A stretch of DNA of 64,000 bases, from assembly GCF_000184745.1 (NCBI RefSeq), contig NC_014931.1, positions 5,270,001 through 5,334,000 on the forward strand, written 5' to 3'. The stretch comes from Variovorax paradoxus EPS (GTDB lineage Bacteria > Pseudomonadota > Gammaproteobacteria > Burkholderiales > Burkholderiaceae_C). The position numbers and the translations under genes were made by a program. The notes below the pieces were generated by a model. That model saw only the letters and a list, made by a program, of their open reading frames with translations, did no database searches and was not told the DNA's origin. Shown here piece by piece: positions 43,830 to 52,109 of the stretch (positions are counted from its first letter, which is position 1; each line of letters opens with the position of its first letter).

Positions 43830-44838
43830 CTATGACACGGAGGTGACGGGGACGCCCGGCCTCTGGCACTCCGCGCGAAATTCACCCGGCGTCATGCCCT
43901 TGATCCGCCGGAAGTGCCGGTTGAAGTTCGAGATGTTGTTGAAGCCCACCTCGTAGCAGATGCTGCTCACCTGCTGGCGCGTCGATGCCAGCAGGCGGCA
44001 GGCACGCGCCACGCGCAGGCCAATCACGAAGTCGGTGAAGGTCTGGCCCGTGGCACGGCGAAAGCTGCGAGAGAAAGCGTTCTCGCGCATGCCCACGATC
44101 GCGCCGACCTCGGCGAGCGAGAGTTCGTCCACGTAGTTGTCGCGGATGTGGTCGAGCGCCTTGTGGATGCGCGTCGCAGCCATGTGCTCGCCCAGCGAAT
44201 CGTCGGTGAACGCGGCATCGGCCAGCAGCCGGTACTCGGACCATTGCGAGAGCTCGTTGAGCAGCACGGTGAATTCCGCGAAGCGTGCGAGGCCTTGCAG
44301 CATCTCGATGCGCCGCAGCCGCGAAACGATGCCTTCGTTCAGTCCCACGAACTGCACGCCCTGGCGCGCGCGCCAGGAGCGGCGCCGCGTCGCGAAGCTC
44401 GGGAAACAGCTCCATGCCGCGGCGCAGCGGCTCGTCGCCGAAGCGCAGCACCAGGCTGCCGGCATTGCCCGCGCCATGCAGCGGGCGGTGCTCGAACACA
44501 AGGCTGTGCGGCAGCCGCGGGCCCAGCAGCACCACGGTGCCAGGCGCGAAGCGGTGGGTTTCCTCGTCGATGCCACTGCCCACGCGCAGGCGCGCCGGCG
44601 CGGCCCCGATCAGGTGCAGCTCGTGCTCGTGCAGGCAGTTCGTCTCGTTGCCGCGCACCGAGGCCGCAGGAGAGGTCTCGCAGTGGATGGTGGCCCGGGT
44701 CTCCTCCGGTGCGGGCACCGCGGGCTCGGATGCCGCGCCGCGCCGCGCATCGAGTGGGCGGGGACGCGCGTTCGTGTACGAGCGCGCGGCGGCCGCATGC
44801 GTGCGGGAGGCGGAGGCCGGCGGGATCGTGTTCTGCAA
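43830..44838 (-). pseudogene. AraC-family regulator, frameshifted
   Basis: Two reading frames together make one AraC protein. The upstream frame, probably from TTG 44838 with GGAG 8 bp before it, encodes a cupin sensing domain (NCLHEHELHLIG, GTVVLLGPRLPHSLVFEH, VLRFGDEPLRRGMELFPELRDAAPLLARA). The downstream frame continues RQGVQFVGLNEGIVSRLRRIEML and the two helix-turn-helix motifs (LSLAEVGAIVGMRENAFSRSF, SSICYEVGFNNISNFNRHF). The switch falls in a GC tract at about 44360-44377; one base too many or two too few explains it. Either a sequencing slip or a true mutation. It lies just downstream of the gluconate kinase gene. Confidence 0.8.
44360..44377. repeat. 18-bp GC palindrome at the frameshift
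   Basis: CCTGGCGCGCGCGCCAGG is a perfect palindrome containing an alternating GC run of five units. Such tracts are prone both to polymerase slippage and to sequencing compression. The AraC-type gene changes frame exactly here. Confidence 0.8.
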
Positions 44839-44885
44839 GACCAAATCTCCAACGGACGACAACGATGAACGGTGGGTGGCGGGCG

Positions 44886-46445
44886 TCAGCTCTTGCGGGC
44901 CGGCGGCGGCATCGCCGTCTGCTGCTGGAACGCGGCGAGCAGCCGGTATTCCTCGCCGAGCTTGCGAGGCAGCGACAGGTACACCGGCAGCAGCTGCCGG
45001 TAGAGCGCCGCGTTCTTCGCATTGGGCGTGTGGCGGTGCGTGGCGCCGACCATGCCCGCGACCACGTCGAGCGAATCGACATGGCCCAGCGCATAGAGCC
45101 CGAGCACCGCGGCGCCCAGGCACGAGCTCTCGAAGCTCTCGGGCACCACCACCTCGCGGTCGAACACGTCGGCCATCATCTGGCGCCACATGCCCGAGCG
45201 CGCGAAGCCGCCGGTGGCCTTGATGTGGGCGCTGCGCCCGGCAATCGATTCGACCGCCGGCAGGATGCTGTAGAGGTTGAAGATCACGCCCTCGAGCACC
45301 GCGCGGATCATGTGCTCCTTGCGGTGGTGGATGCCCAGCCCGAAGAAGGAACCGCGCAGGTCGGCGTTCCAGTAAGGCGCGCGTTCGCCGGTGAGGAAGG
45401 GATGGAACACCAGCCCCTCGCTGCCGGCCGACACGCGCTCGGCGATGCGCGTGAGCACCTCGTAGGTGTCGATGCCCAGGCGCTTGGCGGTCTCGGCCTC
45501 GGCCGAGGCGAATTCGTCGCGCACCCAGCGCAGGATGATGCCGCCGTTGTTCACCGGACCGCCCACCACCCAGCGCCGCTCGGCGAGCGCATAGCAGAAG
45601 GTGCGGCCCTCGGGGTCGGTCATCGGGTGGTCGACCACGGTGCGCATCGCGCCGCTGGTGCCGATGGTCACGGCCACCTCGCCGGGCGCCACCGCGTTCA
45701 CGCCGAGGTTGGAAAGCACGCCGTCGTTGGCGCCGATGACGAAGGGCGTGTCGGTTGCCAGGCCCAACTGCGCCGCGACATCGGCCGCAAGGCCCTCGAT
45801 GTGCCAGGTGGTCGGCACCGGGCGCGACAACTGGTCGGCGCGCACGCCGGCCAGCGCGAGCGCGCCTTCGTCCCAGTCGAGCCGCTCGATGTTGAAGAGC
45901 CCCGTGGCCGAGGCGATCGAATGGTCGACCTGCCACTGGCCGAAGAGCCGGAAGAACACGTATTCCTTGATGCCGACGAAGCGCGCCGCACTCGCGAAGA
46001 GTTCGGGCCGCTCGTGGCGCAGCCACACCAGCTTGACCAGCGGCGACATCGGGTGGATCGGCGTGCCGGTGCGGCGGTAGATCGCCAGCCCGTCCCATTC
46101 GTCGCGGATGCGCTCGGCCCAACGCGCAGCGCGTTGGTCGGCCCAGGTGATGCTGGCGGTCAGCGGCGCGCCCGCACCGTCGACCAGGATCAGGCTGTGC
46201 ATGGCCGCGCTGAAGGACACGGCGAGCACGTCGGCGGGCGCGGCCTTGCTCTCCTGCACGCAGCCCGCGATGGCCGCGAGCACCGCCTGGAAGATCTGCT
46301 CGGGATCCTGCTCGGCGGCGCCGGCTTCGGGCTGCAGCAGCGGGTAGTCCACCGCGTGGTGGGCCAGCACACGCCCCGCGGGCGTGAAGGCCACCGCCTT
46401 GGTGCTGGTGGTTCCGATGTCGACGCCGATGACGGTGCGGCCCAT
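44886..46445 (-). CDS. gntK: Gluconokinase, FGGY family
   Basis: A 519-residue carbohydrate kinase. GVDIGTTSTKAVAF is the N-terminal phosphate-binding motif, and TIGTSGAMR, FHPFLTGERAPYWNADLRG and IKATGGFARSGMWRQMMADVF are the FGGY marks. FGGY gluconokinases (Bacillus GntK type) form 6-phosphogluconate from gluconate and ATP. The substrate is inferred from the GntP permease gene next to it and the LacI-type regulator beyond; xylulose or glycerol kinases share the fold. AAGGAG lies before the ATG. It follows gntP by 39 bp on the same strand. Confidence 0.88.
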   Translation of the reverse strand: MGRTVIGVDIGTTSTKAVAFTPAGRVLAHHAVDYPLLQPEAGAAEQDPEQIFQAVLAAIAGCVQESKAAPADVLAVSFSAAMHSLILVDGAGAPLTASITWADQRAARWAERIRDEWDGLAIYRRTGTPIHPMSPLVKLVWLRHERPELFASAARFVGIKEYVFFRLFGQWQVDHSIASATGLFNIERLDWDEGALALAGVRADQLSRPVPTTWHIEGLAADVAAQLGLATDTPFVIGANDGVLSNLGVNAVAPGEVAVTIGTSGAMRTVVDHPMTDPEGRTFCYALAERRWVVGGPVNNGGIILRWVRDEFASAEAETAKRLGIDTYEVLTRIAERVSAGSEGLVFHPFLTGERAPYWNADLRGSFFGLGIHHRKEHMIRAVLEGVIFNLYSILPAVESIAGRSAHIKATGGFARSGMWRQMMADVFDREVVVPESFESSCLGAAVLGLYALGHVDSLDVVAGMVGATHRHTPNAKNAALYRQLLPVYLSLPRKLGEEYRLLAAFQQQTAMPPPARKS

Positions 46446-46484
46446 GGCTTGTCTCCTTAAGTGATCACATTCAGGCGAACACGA

Positions 46485-47837
46485 TCAGACGAACATGCTC
46501 AGCAGCATGATGAACGCAAGGGCCACGACCGAGATCAGCGTTTCCATCACCGTCCAGGTCTTGAAGGTCTCTGCCACCGTCATGTTGAAGTATTGCTTGA
46601 CCAGCCAGAAGCCCGCGTCGTTGACGTGCGAGAGGATCAGCGACCCCGCGCCCGTGGCCAGCACCAGCAGCTCGAGGTTCACGCCCGGCACCAGGGTGGC
46701 GAGCGGCGCGACGATGCCCGCGCCGGTGATGGTGGCGACCGTGGCCGAACCCGTCGCGATGCGGATCAGCCCCGCCACCAGCCAGGCCAGGAGGATCGGC
46801 GAGACCTGCGCATTCAGCGCCATGTGCCCGATGGCATTGCCCACGCCGCTGGTCACCAGCATCTGCTTGAAGCCGCCGCCCGCGCCGATGATCAGCACGA
46901 TGGCCGCGGTCGGTGCGAGGCTGTCGTCCACGAACTTCATGATCTGCTTGCTGGTGAAACCGCGCGCAAAGCCGAAGGTGTAGAGCGACAGCAGCAGTGC
47001 CGCCAGCAGCGCGGTGATCGGGTGGCCGATGAAGTCCAGCCACTGGCGCACGACGTTCTTGTCGTCGAGCGCCACGTCGGCAAAGGTCTTCAAGAGCATC
47101 AGCGCGACCGGCAGCAGGATCGTGACCAGCGTGATGCCGAAGCCCGGCAGCTCGCGCGCCTCGGGTTCGCGCGCCAGTTGTTCCATCAGTTCGGGCGAGG
47201 CCTCGCCCGGCACGTACTTGGAGATGTACTTGCCGAAGATCGGGCCCGCGATCATCGCGGTGGGCAGGCCGACAAGCAGGCCGTAGAAGATGGTCTTGCC
47301 GATGTCGGCGCCGAACACGCCGATGGCCAGCAGCGGCCCGGGATGCGGCGGCACCAGGCCGTGCACCACCGACAGGCCCGCCAGGAGCGGAATGCCGATG
47401 CGGATCAGCGACACGCCGGTGCGCCGCGCCACGATGAACACCAGCGGAATCAGCAGCACGAAGCCGATCTCGAAGAAGAGCGGAATGCCCACGAGGAAGG
47501 CCGCGGACATCATGGCCCAGTGCACGCGCTCCTTGCCGAAGGCATCGATCAGCGTGCGCGCGATGCGGTCGGCGCCGCCCGACTCGGCCATCATCTTGCC
47601 GAGCATGGTGCCCAGGCCGAGCACGATGCCCACGAAGCCGAGCACGCCGCCGAAGCCCTCCTGGAAGGACTTCATCACCAGGTCCACCGGCATGCCCGAG
47701 GTGAGGCCGAGGAAGCCCGCGGCCAGCGTCAGCGCAATGAAGGGGTGCACGCGCCAGCGCGTGATCAGAAGGATCAGCCCGAGGATCGCCACCAGGGCGT
47801 CGACGAGCAGGAAAACCTCTTTGCTCATTCCGAACAT
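46485..47837 (-). CDS. gntP: Gluconate:proton symporter, GntP family
   Basis: A 450-residue transporter from ATG 47837 with about 12-14 hydrophobic segments. Signatures: GFGGVLGFVGIVLGLGTMLGKMMAESGG (given in parts: VGIVLGLGTMLGKMM), GIPLFFEIGFVLLIPL, HGLVPPHPGPLLAIG, and IGAGGGFKQMLVTSGVG. GntP proteins take up gluconate and related sugar acids with protons. It is the first gene of the leftward pair gntP-gntK. Three GGACAGCGCT-type operator copies lie upstream, shared with the divergent regulator gene. Confidence 0.93.
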   Translation of the reverse strand: MFGMSKEVFLLVDALVAILGLILLITRWRVHPFIALTLAAGFLGLTSGMPVDLVMKSFQEGFGGVLGFVGIVLGLGTMLGKMMAESGGADRIARTLIDAFGKERVHWAMMSAAFLVGIPLFFEIGFVLLIPLVFIVARRTGVSLIRIGIPLLAGLSVVHGLVPPHPGPLLAIGVFGADIGKTIFYGLLVGLPTAMIAGPIFGKYISKYVPGEASPELMEQLAREPEARELPGFGITLVTILLPVALMLLKTFADVALDDKNVVRQWLDFIGHPITALLAALLLSLYTFGFARGFTSKQIMKFVDDSLAPTAAIVLIIGAGGGFKQMLVTSGVGNAIGHMALNAQVSPILLAWLVAGLIRIATGSATVATITGAGIVAPLATLVPGVNLELLVLATGAGSLILSHVNDAGFWLVKQYFNMTVAETFKTWTVMETLISVVALAFIMLLSMFV

Positions 47838-47886
47838 GTGTGTGTCTCCTGAAACCGGCTGCCGCAACAGGGGCCGCCGGCGAGTG

Positions 47887-47900
47887 GGACAGCGCTATCC
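47887..47900. promoter_or_regulatory. GntR-type operator, copy 1
   Basis: GGACAGCGCTATCC, a near-perfect dyad, lies 49 bp upstream of the gntP ATG. It is identical to copy 2 and differs from the perfect copy 3 at one base. The position fits repression of gntP. Confidence 0.7.
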
Positions 47901-47963
47901 TGCGCGGTCCAAAAAAACAGCACTCTGGGCGCGCTCGGGTTTGTCCCGAATCGGCGCAGGGCT

Positions 47964-47977
47964 GGACAGCGCTATCC
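47964..47977. promoter_or_regulatory. GntR-type operator, copy 2
   Basis: GGACAGCGCTATCC, identical to copy 1 at 77 bp distance (about seven helical turns), which would allow a DNA loop between bound dimers. It lies only 2 bp from copy 3. Confidence 0.7.
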
Positions 47978-47979
47978 TA

Positions 47980-47993
47980 GGACAGCGCTGTCC
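47980..47993. promoter_or_regulatory. GntR-type operator, copy 3
   Basis: GGACAGCGCTGTCC is a perfect 14-bp palindrome, 35 bp before the regulator ATG and next to copy 2. It is probably the strongest site and the one for autoregulation. Confidence 0.75.
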
Positions 47994-48028
47994 AATTCAA
48001 ACTTGGTAATAACCCTTAGAAATCGCCC

Positions 48029-49060
48029 ATGGCCGACGCCCCCGACCGACCCCGCCCCCGTTCCTCCAGCCAGGTGACGCTCGACGATGTGGCCCGCGCC
48101 TGCGGCGTGAGCCCGATCACGGTGTCGCGCGCCTTGCGCGGCGCGCGCAATGTGGCGCCCGAGCTTCAGGCGCGCGTGCAGGCGGCGGTCGACCAGCTCG
48201 GCTACATCCCCAACGTGGCGGCCCGCGCGCTGGCTTCGGCGCGCAGCTCGCATGTGGCGGTGCTGATCCCGTCACTGACCAACCAGCTCTTCGTGGAACT
48301 GCTGGAGGCGGTGCAGGACGCGCTCTCGCCGCACGGTTTCCAGTCGCTCATCGGCGTGACCCACTACGACCCTGCGCAGGAAGAAGCGCTGCTGCGCAGC
48401 TACCTCTCGCAGCGGCCGGCGGGCGTGCTGCTGACCGGCTTCGACCGCAGCGAGGCGGCCCTGCGAATGCTCGAGCGCAGCAATACGCCCTGCGTGCACC
48501 TGATGGAAACCTCCGACGCGCCCGGCGTCTACAGCGTCGGCTTCTCGCAGCGGGACGCGGGCCGCACGATCGTCGAGCACCTGCTGCAGCGCGGCCGCCG
48601 GCGCATCGCCTATGCCGCCGGCCAGCTCGATCCGCGCGTGATGATGCGGCTGGAGGGCTATCGCGAGGCATTGCGCGCGGCCGGCTGCCACGACCCGGCG
48701 CTCGAGCTGCTGGTGCCCGGCCCGACCTCCATTGCGCTGGGCGGCCGGCAGTTCGAGGACCTGCTCGCGCGCCACCCCGACGTGGACGCCATCTTCTATT
48801 GCAACGACGACCTCGCCCAGGGCGCGCTGCTCGCCGCGCTGCGCACCGGCGTTCCGGTGCCGCAGCGCGTGGCCATTGCGGGCTTCAACGACCTGGGCGG
48901 CAGCGACCAGATGCTGCCGCCGCTGACCACGGTGCGCACCCCGCGCCGCGAGATCGGCCGGCGCGCAGCCACCATGCTCTTGGCGCTGATGCGCGCGGCG
49001 CCGGTGCCCGAGCGCACTGTCGACCTGGGCTTCGACCTGGTGGTGCGGCGCAGCAGTTGA
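48029..49060 (+). CDS. gntR: LacI-family regulator of gluconate genes
   Basis: A 343-residue repressor. The N-terminal helix-turn-helix reads VTLDDVARACGVSPITVSRALRG, followed by the hinge helix VAARALASARS, then a periplasmic-binding-protein-like sensor domain (VAVLIPSLTNQLFVELLEAVQ, GVLLTGFDRS, AIFYCNDDLAQGAL, IAGFNDL). The sequence and divergent position to gntP-gntK identify it as the gluconate repressor GntR. Three copies of GGACAGCGCT-type palindromes in the 191-bp gap are its likely sites; LacI-type proteins usually prefer a central CG, here the centre is GC. Confidence 0.9.
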   Translation: MADAPDRPRPRSSSQVTLDDVARACGVSPITVSRALRGARNVAPELQARVQAAVDQLGYIPNVAARALASARSSHVAVLIPSLTNQLFVELLEAVQDALSPHGFQSLIGVTHYDPAQEEALLRSYLSQRPAGVLLTGFDRSEAALRMLERSNTPCVHLMETSDAPGVYSVGFSQRDAGRTIVEHLLQRGRRRIAYAAGQLDPRVMMRLEGYREALRAAGCHDPALELLVPGPTSIALGGRQFEDLLARHPDVDAIFYCNDDLAQGALLAALRTGVPVPQRVAIAGFNDLGGSDQMLPPLTTVRTPRREIGRRAATMLLALMRAAPVPERTVDLGFDLVVRRSS

Positions 49061-49090
49061 GGCGAAGGGCGGCGCGCCGCAGCCTCAGCC

Positions 49091-50311
49091 TCAGCGCGTT
49101 TTTTCCATCAACGTGTTCGACGGCAGCGTCTCGTCCAGCAGCTTGCGCGCCGTCTCCACGCCCGCGACCGGCAGCAGCTTCGGATCGAGCAAGCCGACCT
49201 GCACCAGCACGCTCGCCTGGTCCCAGTAGATGTGCTCGTGATAGAGCTTGTCGCCGCGGAACTTGATGACCGCGAGCAGCGGAATCTCCACGCGTTTGCC
49301 GGTCGGCGCCACGCCGGGAAGCATCCACGGGATTTCGGTCGTGTGCGTGAAGCAGAACAGCATTTCGTCGACCACTTGCGAGGCGCCCACGGTGCGCGAG
49401 ATCGGCACCAGCGAGGTGTCGGGCGGGTTGCTGTTGACGAAGTGGTTCGTATAGAAGGCGTGCAGCGCCTTGTAGCCCACGCCGCCGGTCATGGTCGGGA
49501 TGTGGTTCACATACGGCTCGGCCACCATGGTGCCCATCGTGTCGTCGACGTTGCGCGTGCCGAACTCGTACTCGCAATGCTTGTCCCAGAGCGCCGACAG
49601 GTCGTAGTTCGGGCCGATCGCGCCTTTCAGCGCCGCGATGCTGCGCTCGTGCGCCATCAGCGCCGAAGGCTTGTGGAAGTGCTCGCCGCCGTGGCGTGCG
49701 AAGGCGTGGTCCATGCCGGGGTACACGTAGAGCGAAACACCCGGGCGGCCCTGCAGCGCCTGCACGATGCGGTCGCGCGCCTCGGGCGGGCAGAACTTGT
49801 CGAGCTCGGCGATGTGCAGCGTGAGCGGGCGCTTGATGTGGTCGGCTTCGCCAAGCGCGGCATCGATGCCCACGCCGTAGTAGCCGACGGCCACGTCCGC
49901 ATCGGTGCGGCACGCAGCCAGGTACGCGAGCTTGCCGCCGAGGCAGAAGCCGAGCACGCCGACCTTCTTGTCCTGCACCTCGGGCCGCTGGCGCAATGCG
50001 GTGATCGCGGCCTGCATGTCTTCCATGCCCTTGGCCTCGTCGAAGCCGCCGTAGAGCGCGAAGGCGCGCTGCCAGTCGGCCTCGCTGTAGCCGAGTTCGA
50101 CATCGGGCTCCTGGCGCCAGAAGAGGTCGGGCACCAGCACCACGTAGCCTTCTTCCGCGTAGTAATCGGCCACCTCGCGCATCGTGTAATTGATGCCGAA
50201 GATTTCCTGCGCGATCACGAGGCCGGGGCCGCTGCCGGCTTTGGGCAATGCGAGGTAGCCGTTGAAACTGCCGCTGCCGTCGGTGGCCTGGATGCGGATT
50301 TTTTGCTGCAT
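49091..50311 (-). CDS. Dienelactone hydrolase fused to an NTF2-like domain
   Basis: A 406-residue protein. Residues 1-235 are a dienelactone hydrolase: Glu36 in AQEIFG, nucleophile Cys123 in GFCLGGK, Asp170 in ELDKF and His201 in MDHAF complete the triad. Residues about 245-405 form a SnoaL/NTF2-like alpha+beta domain (LWDKHCEYEFGTRNVDDTMGTM, HTTEIPWMLPG, HEHIYWDQASVLVQVGLL). Dienelactone hydrolase opens lactones in chloroaromatic breakdown, while many paralogues have unknown substrates. The fusion places a possible second binding or isomerase pocket behind the hydrolase. The styA2B gene ends 47 bp upstream on the same strand, so they may be co-transcribed. Confidence 0.9.
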   Translation of the reverse strand: MQQKIRIQATDGSGSFNGYLALPKAGSGPGLVIAQEIFGINYTMREVADYYAEEGYVVLVPDLFWRQEPDVELGYSEADWQRAFALYGGFDEAKGMEDMQAAITALRQRPEVQDKKVGVLGFCLGGKLAYLAACRTDADVAVGYYGVGIDAALGEADHIKRPLTLHIAELDKFCPPEARDRIVQALQGRPGVSLYVYPGMDHAFARHGGEHFHKPSALMAHERSIAALKGAIGPNYDLSALWDKHCEYEFGTRNVDDTMGTMVAEPYVNHIPTMTGGVGYKALHAFYTNHFVNSNPPDTSLVPISRTVGASQVVDEMLFCFTHTTEIPWMLPGVAPTGKRVEIPLLAVIKFRGDKLYHEHIYWDQASVLVQVGLLDPKLLPVAGVETARKLLDETLPSNTLMEKTR

Positions 50312-50358
50312 GTGAACTGCTCCGTGGATGAGGTGGGGTGGTGAAGCGGGCCGCGTGC

Positions 50359-52095
50359 TCACTGCTGCATGCATTCCGGATGCCTTGTCGTCACCTGGTA
50401 ATAGCCTGAATGAAAGACCAGCGGCTCGCCGTCGAAGCGATCGTAGCGCTCGACCTCGCCAATGAAGATCAGATGGTCTCCGCCGTCGTACTGCTTCACG
50501 TTGCGGCAGGTGAAGCGGGCGATGACGCCGTCCAGCAGCGGCACGCCGGCTGTGCCCTCACAGCAGTCCACACCGCCGAACTTGTCGGCTTGCGGTGTGG
50601 AGAACTGCCGCGACAGGTGATGCTGGTTCGCGGCCAGCACATTGATCGCGAAGTGGCTGGCACCGGTGAAGTCGGCCAGGCTCGGCGCTTGTCGCGCGAG
50701 GCTCCACAGCACCAGCGGCGGATCGAGTGACACCGACGAGAACGAATTGGCGGTCATGCCCACGCGGCGGCCGTCGATGGCTCGCGTGGTGATGACAGTG
50801 ACGCCGGTGCTGAACTGGCCGAGCGCCTTGCGGAAGTCACGCCGGTCGAAGCGGTCGACCACGGCCTCGCGCGCCCGCGCCTCCAGGAAGCGGTCGGCCT
50901 CGGCGGCGTCGAACCACCAGGGCGCGAAAGCGCGCGGATCGTCGAAGCCGTTGACGATGGTGCTCGCCACCGCGGGCATGTGGGTCGCGCTCTGCAGCAG
51001 CTTCAGGAGGTGCGGCTTCGGCGGTGCGAGCAGGCTGTTCGTCCAGTCGGTGGCCCAGCGCGCATAGCCTTCCCAGTAGCGGTCGAAGGTCTCCTGCATC
51101 CATGCGGCATCGAACGGTGCGTCGCCGTGTTCGAGGATGCGCTTGAGGTAGATGTCCGCGCACTTGGCCGCGTTGTTCGCCCCCTGCCCCGTGATCGGAT
51201 CGTTGAGCACCACCGCATCTGCCAGGCCCAGTACCTGGCGACCCGAGGGCAGCGTGGCGACGGGCTTGCGCACCGTGGGCGTGAAGCGTCCGGTGAGGAT
51301 GCCGTTGTCGTCGGTCAACTCGATGTGGGTGCAGCGCTCGGCCTCCCACGGCAGGAAAGTTTCGAGAATCCATTTGCTGCGCGCGAGGTGTTCCTGCGGC
51401 GTCTTCACGTCAACCCAGCAATCCATCGGCCCGCCGGGCACGCCTTCGAACACCATGATCTCGCACGGCCCCGAGGTGGTCAGCGCCGGGAACACGAAGT
51501 ACTCGCCCACGCCCGGAATCAGGTTGAAGCACACGCGCGCATACGGCTCGGCGGGCTTCATGCCCTTCACATAGGTGAGCGCCAGCGCGCGCTGCGGCTG
51601 GTCGCACGGGGAGCGCGCCTCGTCGCGCTCGAACAGTTTCGAGATCTCGCCCTTGCCGCTCGCCACGACCACGAGGTCGTGCAGTGGCGCGCAGGTCTCC
51701 AGGTCGTCGAGGCCCACGTCCTTCAACACCAGCCGGCCGCCGCGTTTCTCGAACTCGTCCATCCACGCGGGAATCTTCAGCCGCTGGTCGACTGACTGCG
51801 CCGGCCCGTCGAGCCGCGAGTGCCATTCGATCGCCTTGCCGCCTTCGGGGTTGCGCACCGCGATGCCGATGCCTTCGATGGCGGGGCATTCGTCTGCCCA
51901 CCCGTCCAGGCCGAGTTCGCGCTCGGTCTGCAGCGCGGTCTCGAACATGCACTGGCTGGACATCACCGGCCCTTCGAGGATCTCCCGCGCCGAGCGGTTC
52001 GAAAAAACCGTCACCTCGTGCCCCGCGCGCTGCAGGCCGAGCGCGAGCTGCATGCCGGACTGTCCGGCGCCGACGATGGCCACGCGTTGCTTCAT
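50359..52095 (-). CDS. styA2B: StyA2B: FAD monooxygenase-flavin reductase fusion
   Basis: A 578-residue natural fusion. Residues 1-410 are a StyA-type flavin monooxygenase with the FAD fold RVAIVGAGQSGMQLALGL, SSQCMFETALQ, VASGKGEISKLFERD, NLIPGVGEYFVFPAL and LNDPITGQGANNAAKCAD. Residues about 420-575 are a StyB-type flavin reductase (FRKALGQFSTGVTVITT, VGMTANSFSSVSLDPPLVLWSL, HFAINVLA, FIGEVERY). Such StyA2B proteins are known from Rhodococcus opacus 1CP and Variovorax paradoxus EPS; they supply reduced FAD to StyA1 and oxidise sulfides or styrene-like alkenes poorly on their own. It follows styA1 with 14 bp between genes. Confidence 0.95.
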   Translation of the reverse strand: MKQRVAIVGAGQSGMQLALGLQRAGHEVTVFSNRSAREILEGPVMSSQCMFETALQTERELGLDGWADECPAIEGIGIAVRNPEGGKAIEWHSRLDGPAQSVDQRLKIPAWMDEFEKRGGRLVLKDVGLDDLETCAPLHDLVVVASGKGEISKLFERDEARSPCDQPQRALALTYVKGMKPAEPYARVCFNLIPGVGEYFVFPALTTSGPCEIMVFEGVPGGPMDCWVDVKTPQEHLARSKWILETFLPWEAERCTHIELTDDNGILTGRFTPTVRKPVATLPSGRQVLGLADAVVLNDPITGQGANNAAKCADIYLKRILEHGDAPFDAAWMQETFDRYWEGYARWATDWTNSLLAPPKPHLLKLLQSATHMPAVASTIVNGFDDPRAFAPWWFDAAEADRFLEARAREAVVDRFDRRDFRKALGQFSTGVTVITTRAIDGRRVGMTANSFSSVSLDPPLVLWSLARQAPSLADFTGASHFAINVLAANQHHLSRQFSTPQADKFGGVDCCEGTAGVPLLDGVIARFTCRNVKQYDGGDHLIFIGEVERYDRFDGEPLVFHSGYYQVTTRHPECMQQ

Positions 52096-52109
52096 GGGTT
52101 CGCTCCGGG

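Noticed and set aside
43882..46122. 746-codon frame running through gntK into the AraC gene on the minus strand.
   Set aside because: Only its last part (after 44838) is meaningful, as the sensing half of the AraC protein; the rest is an out-of-frame reading of gntK.
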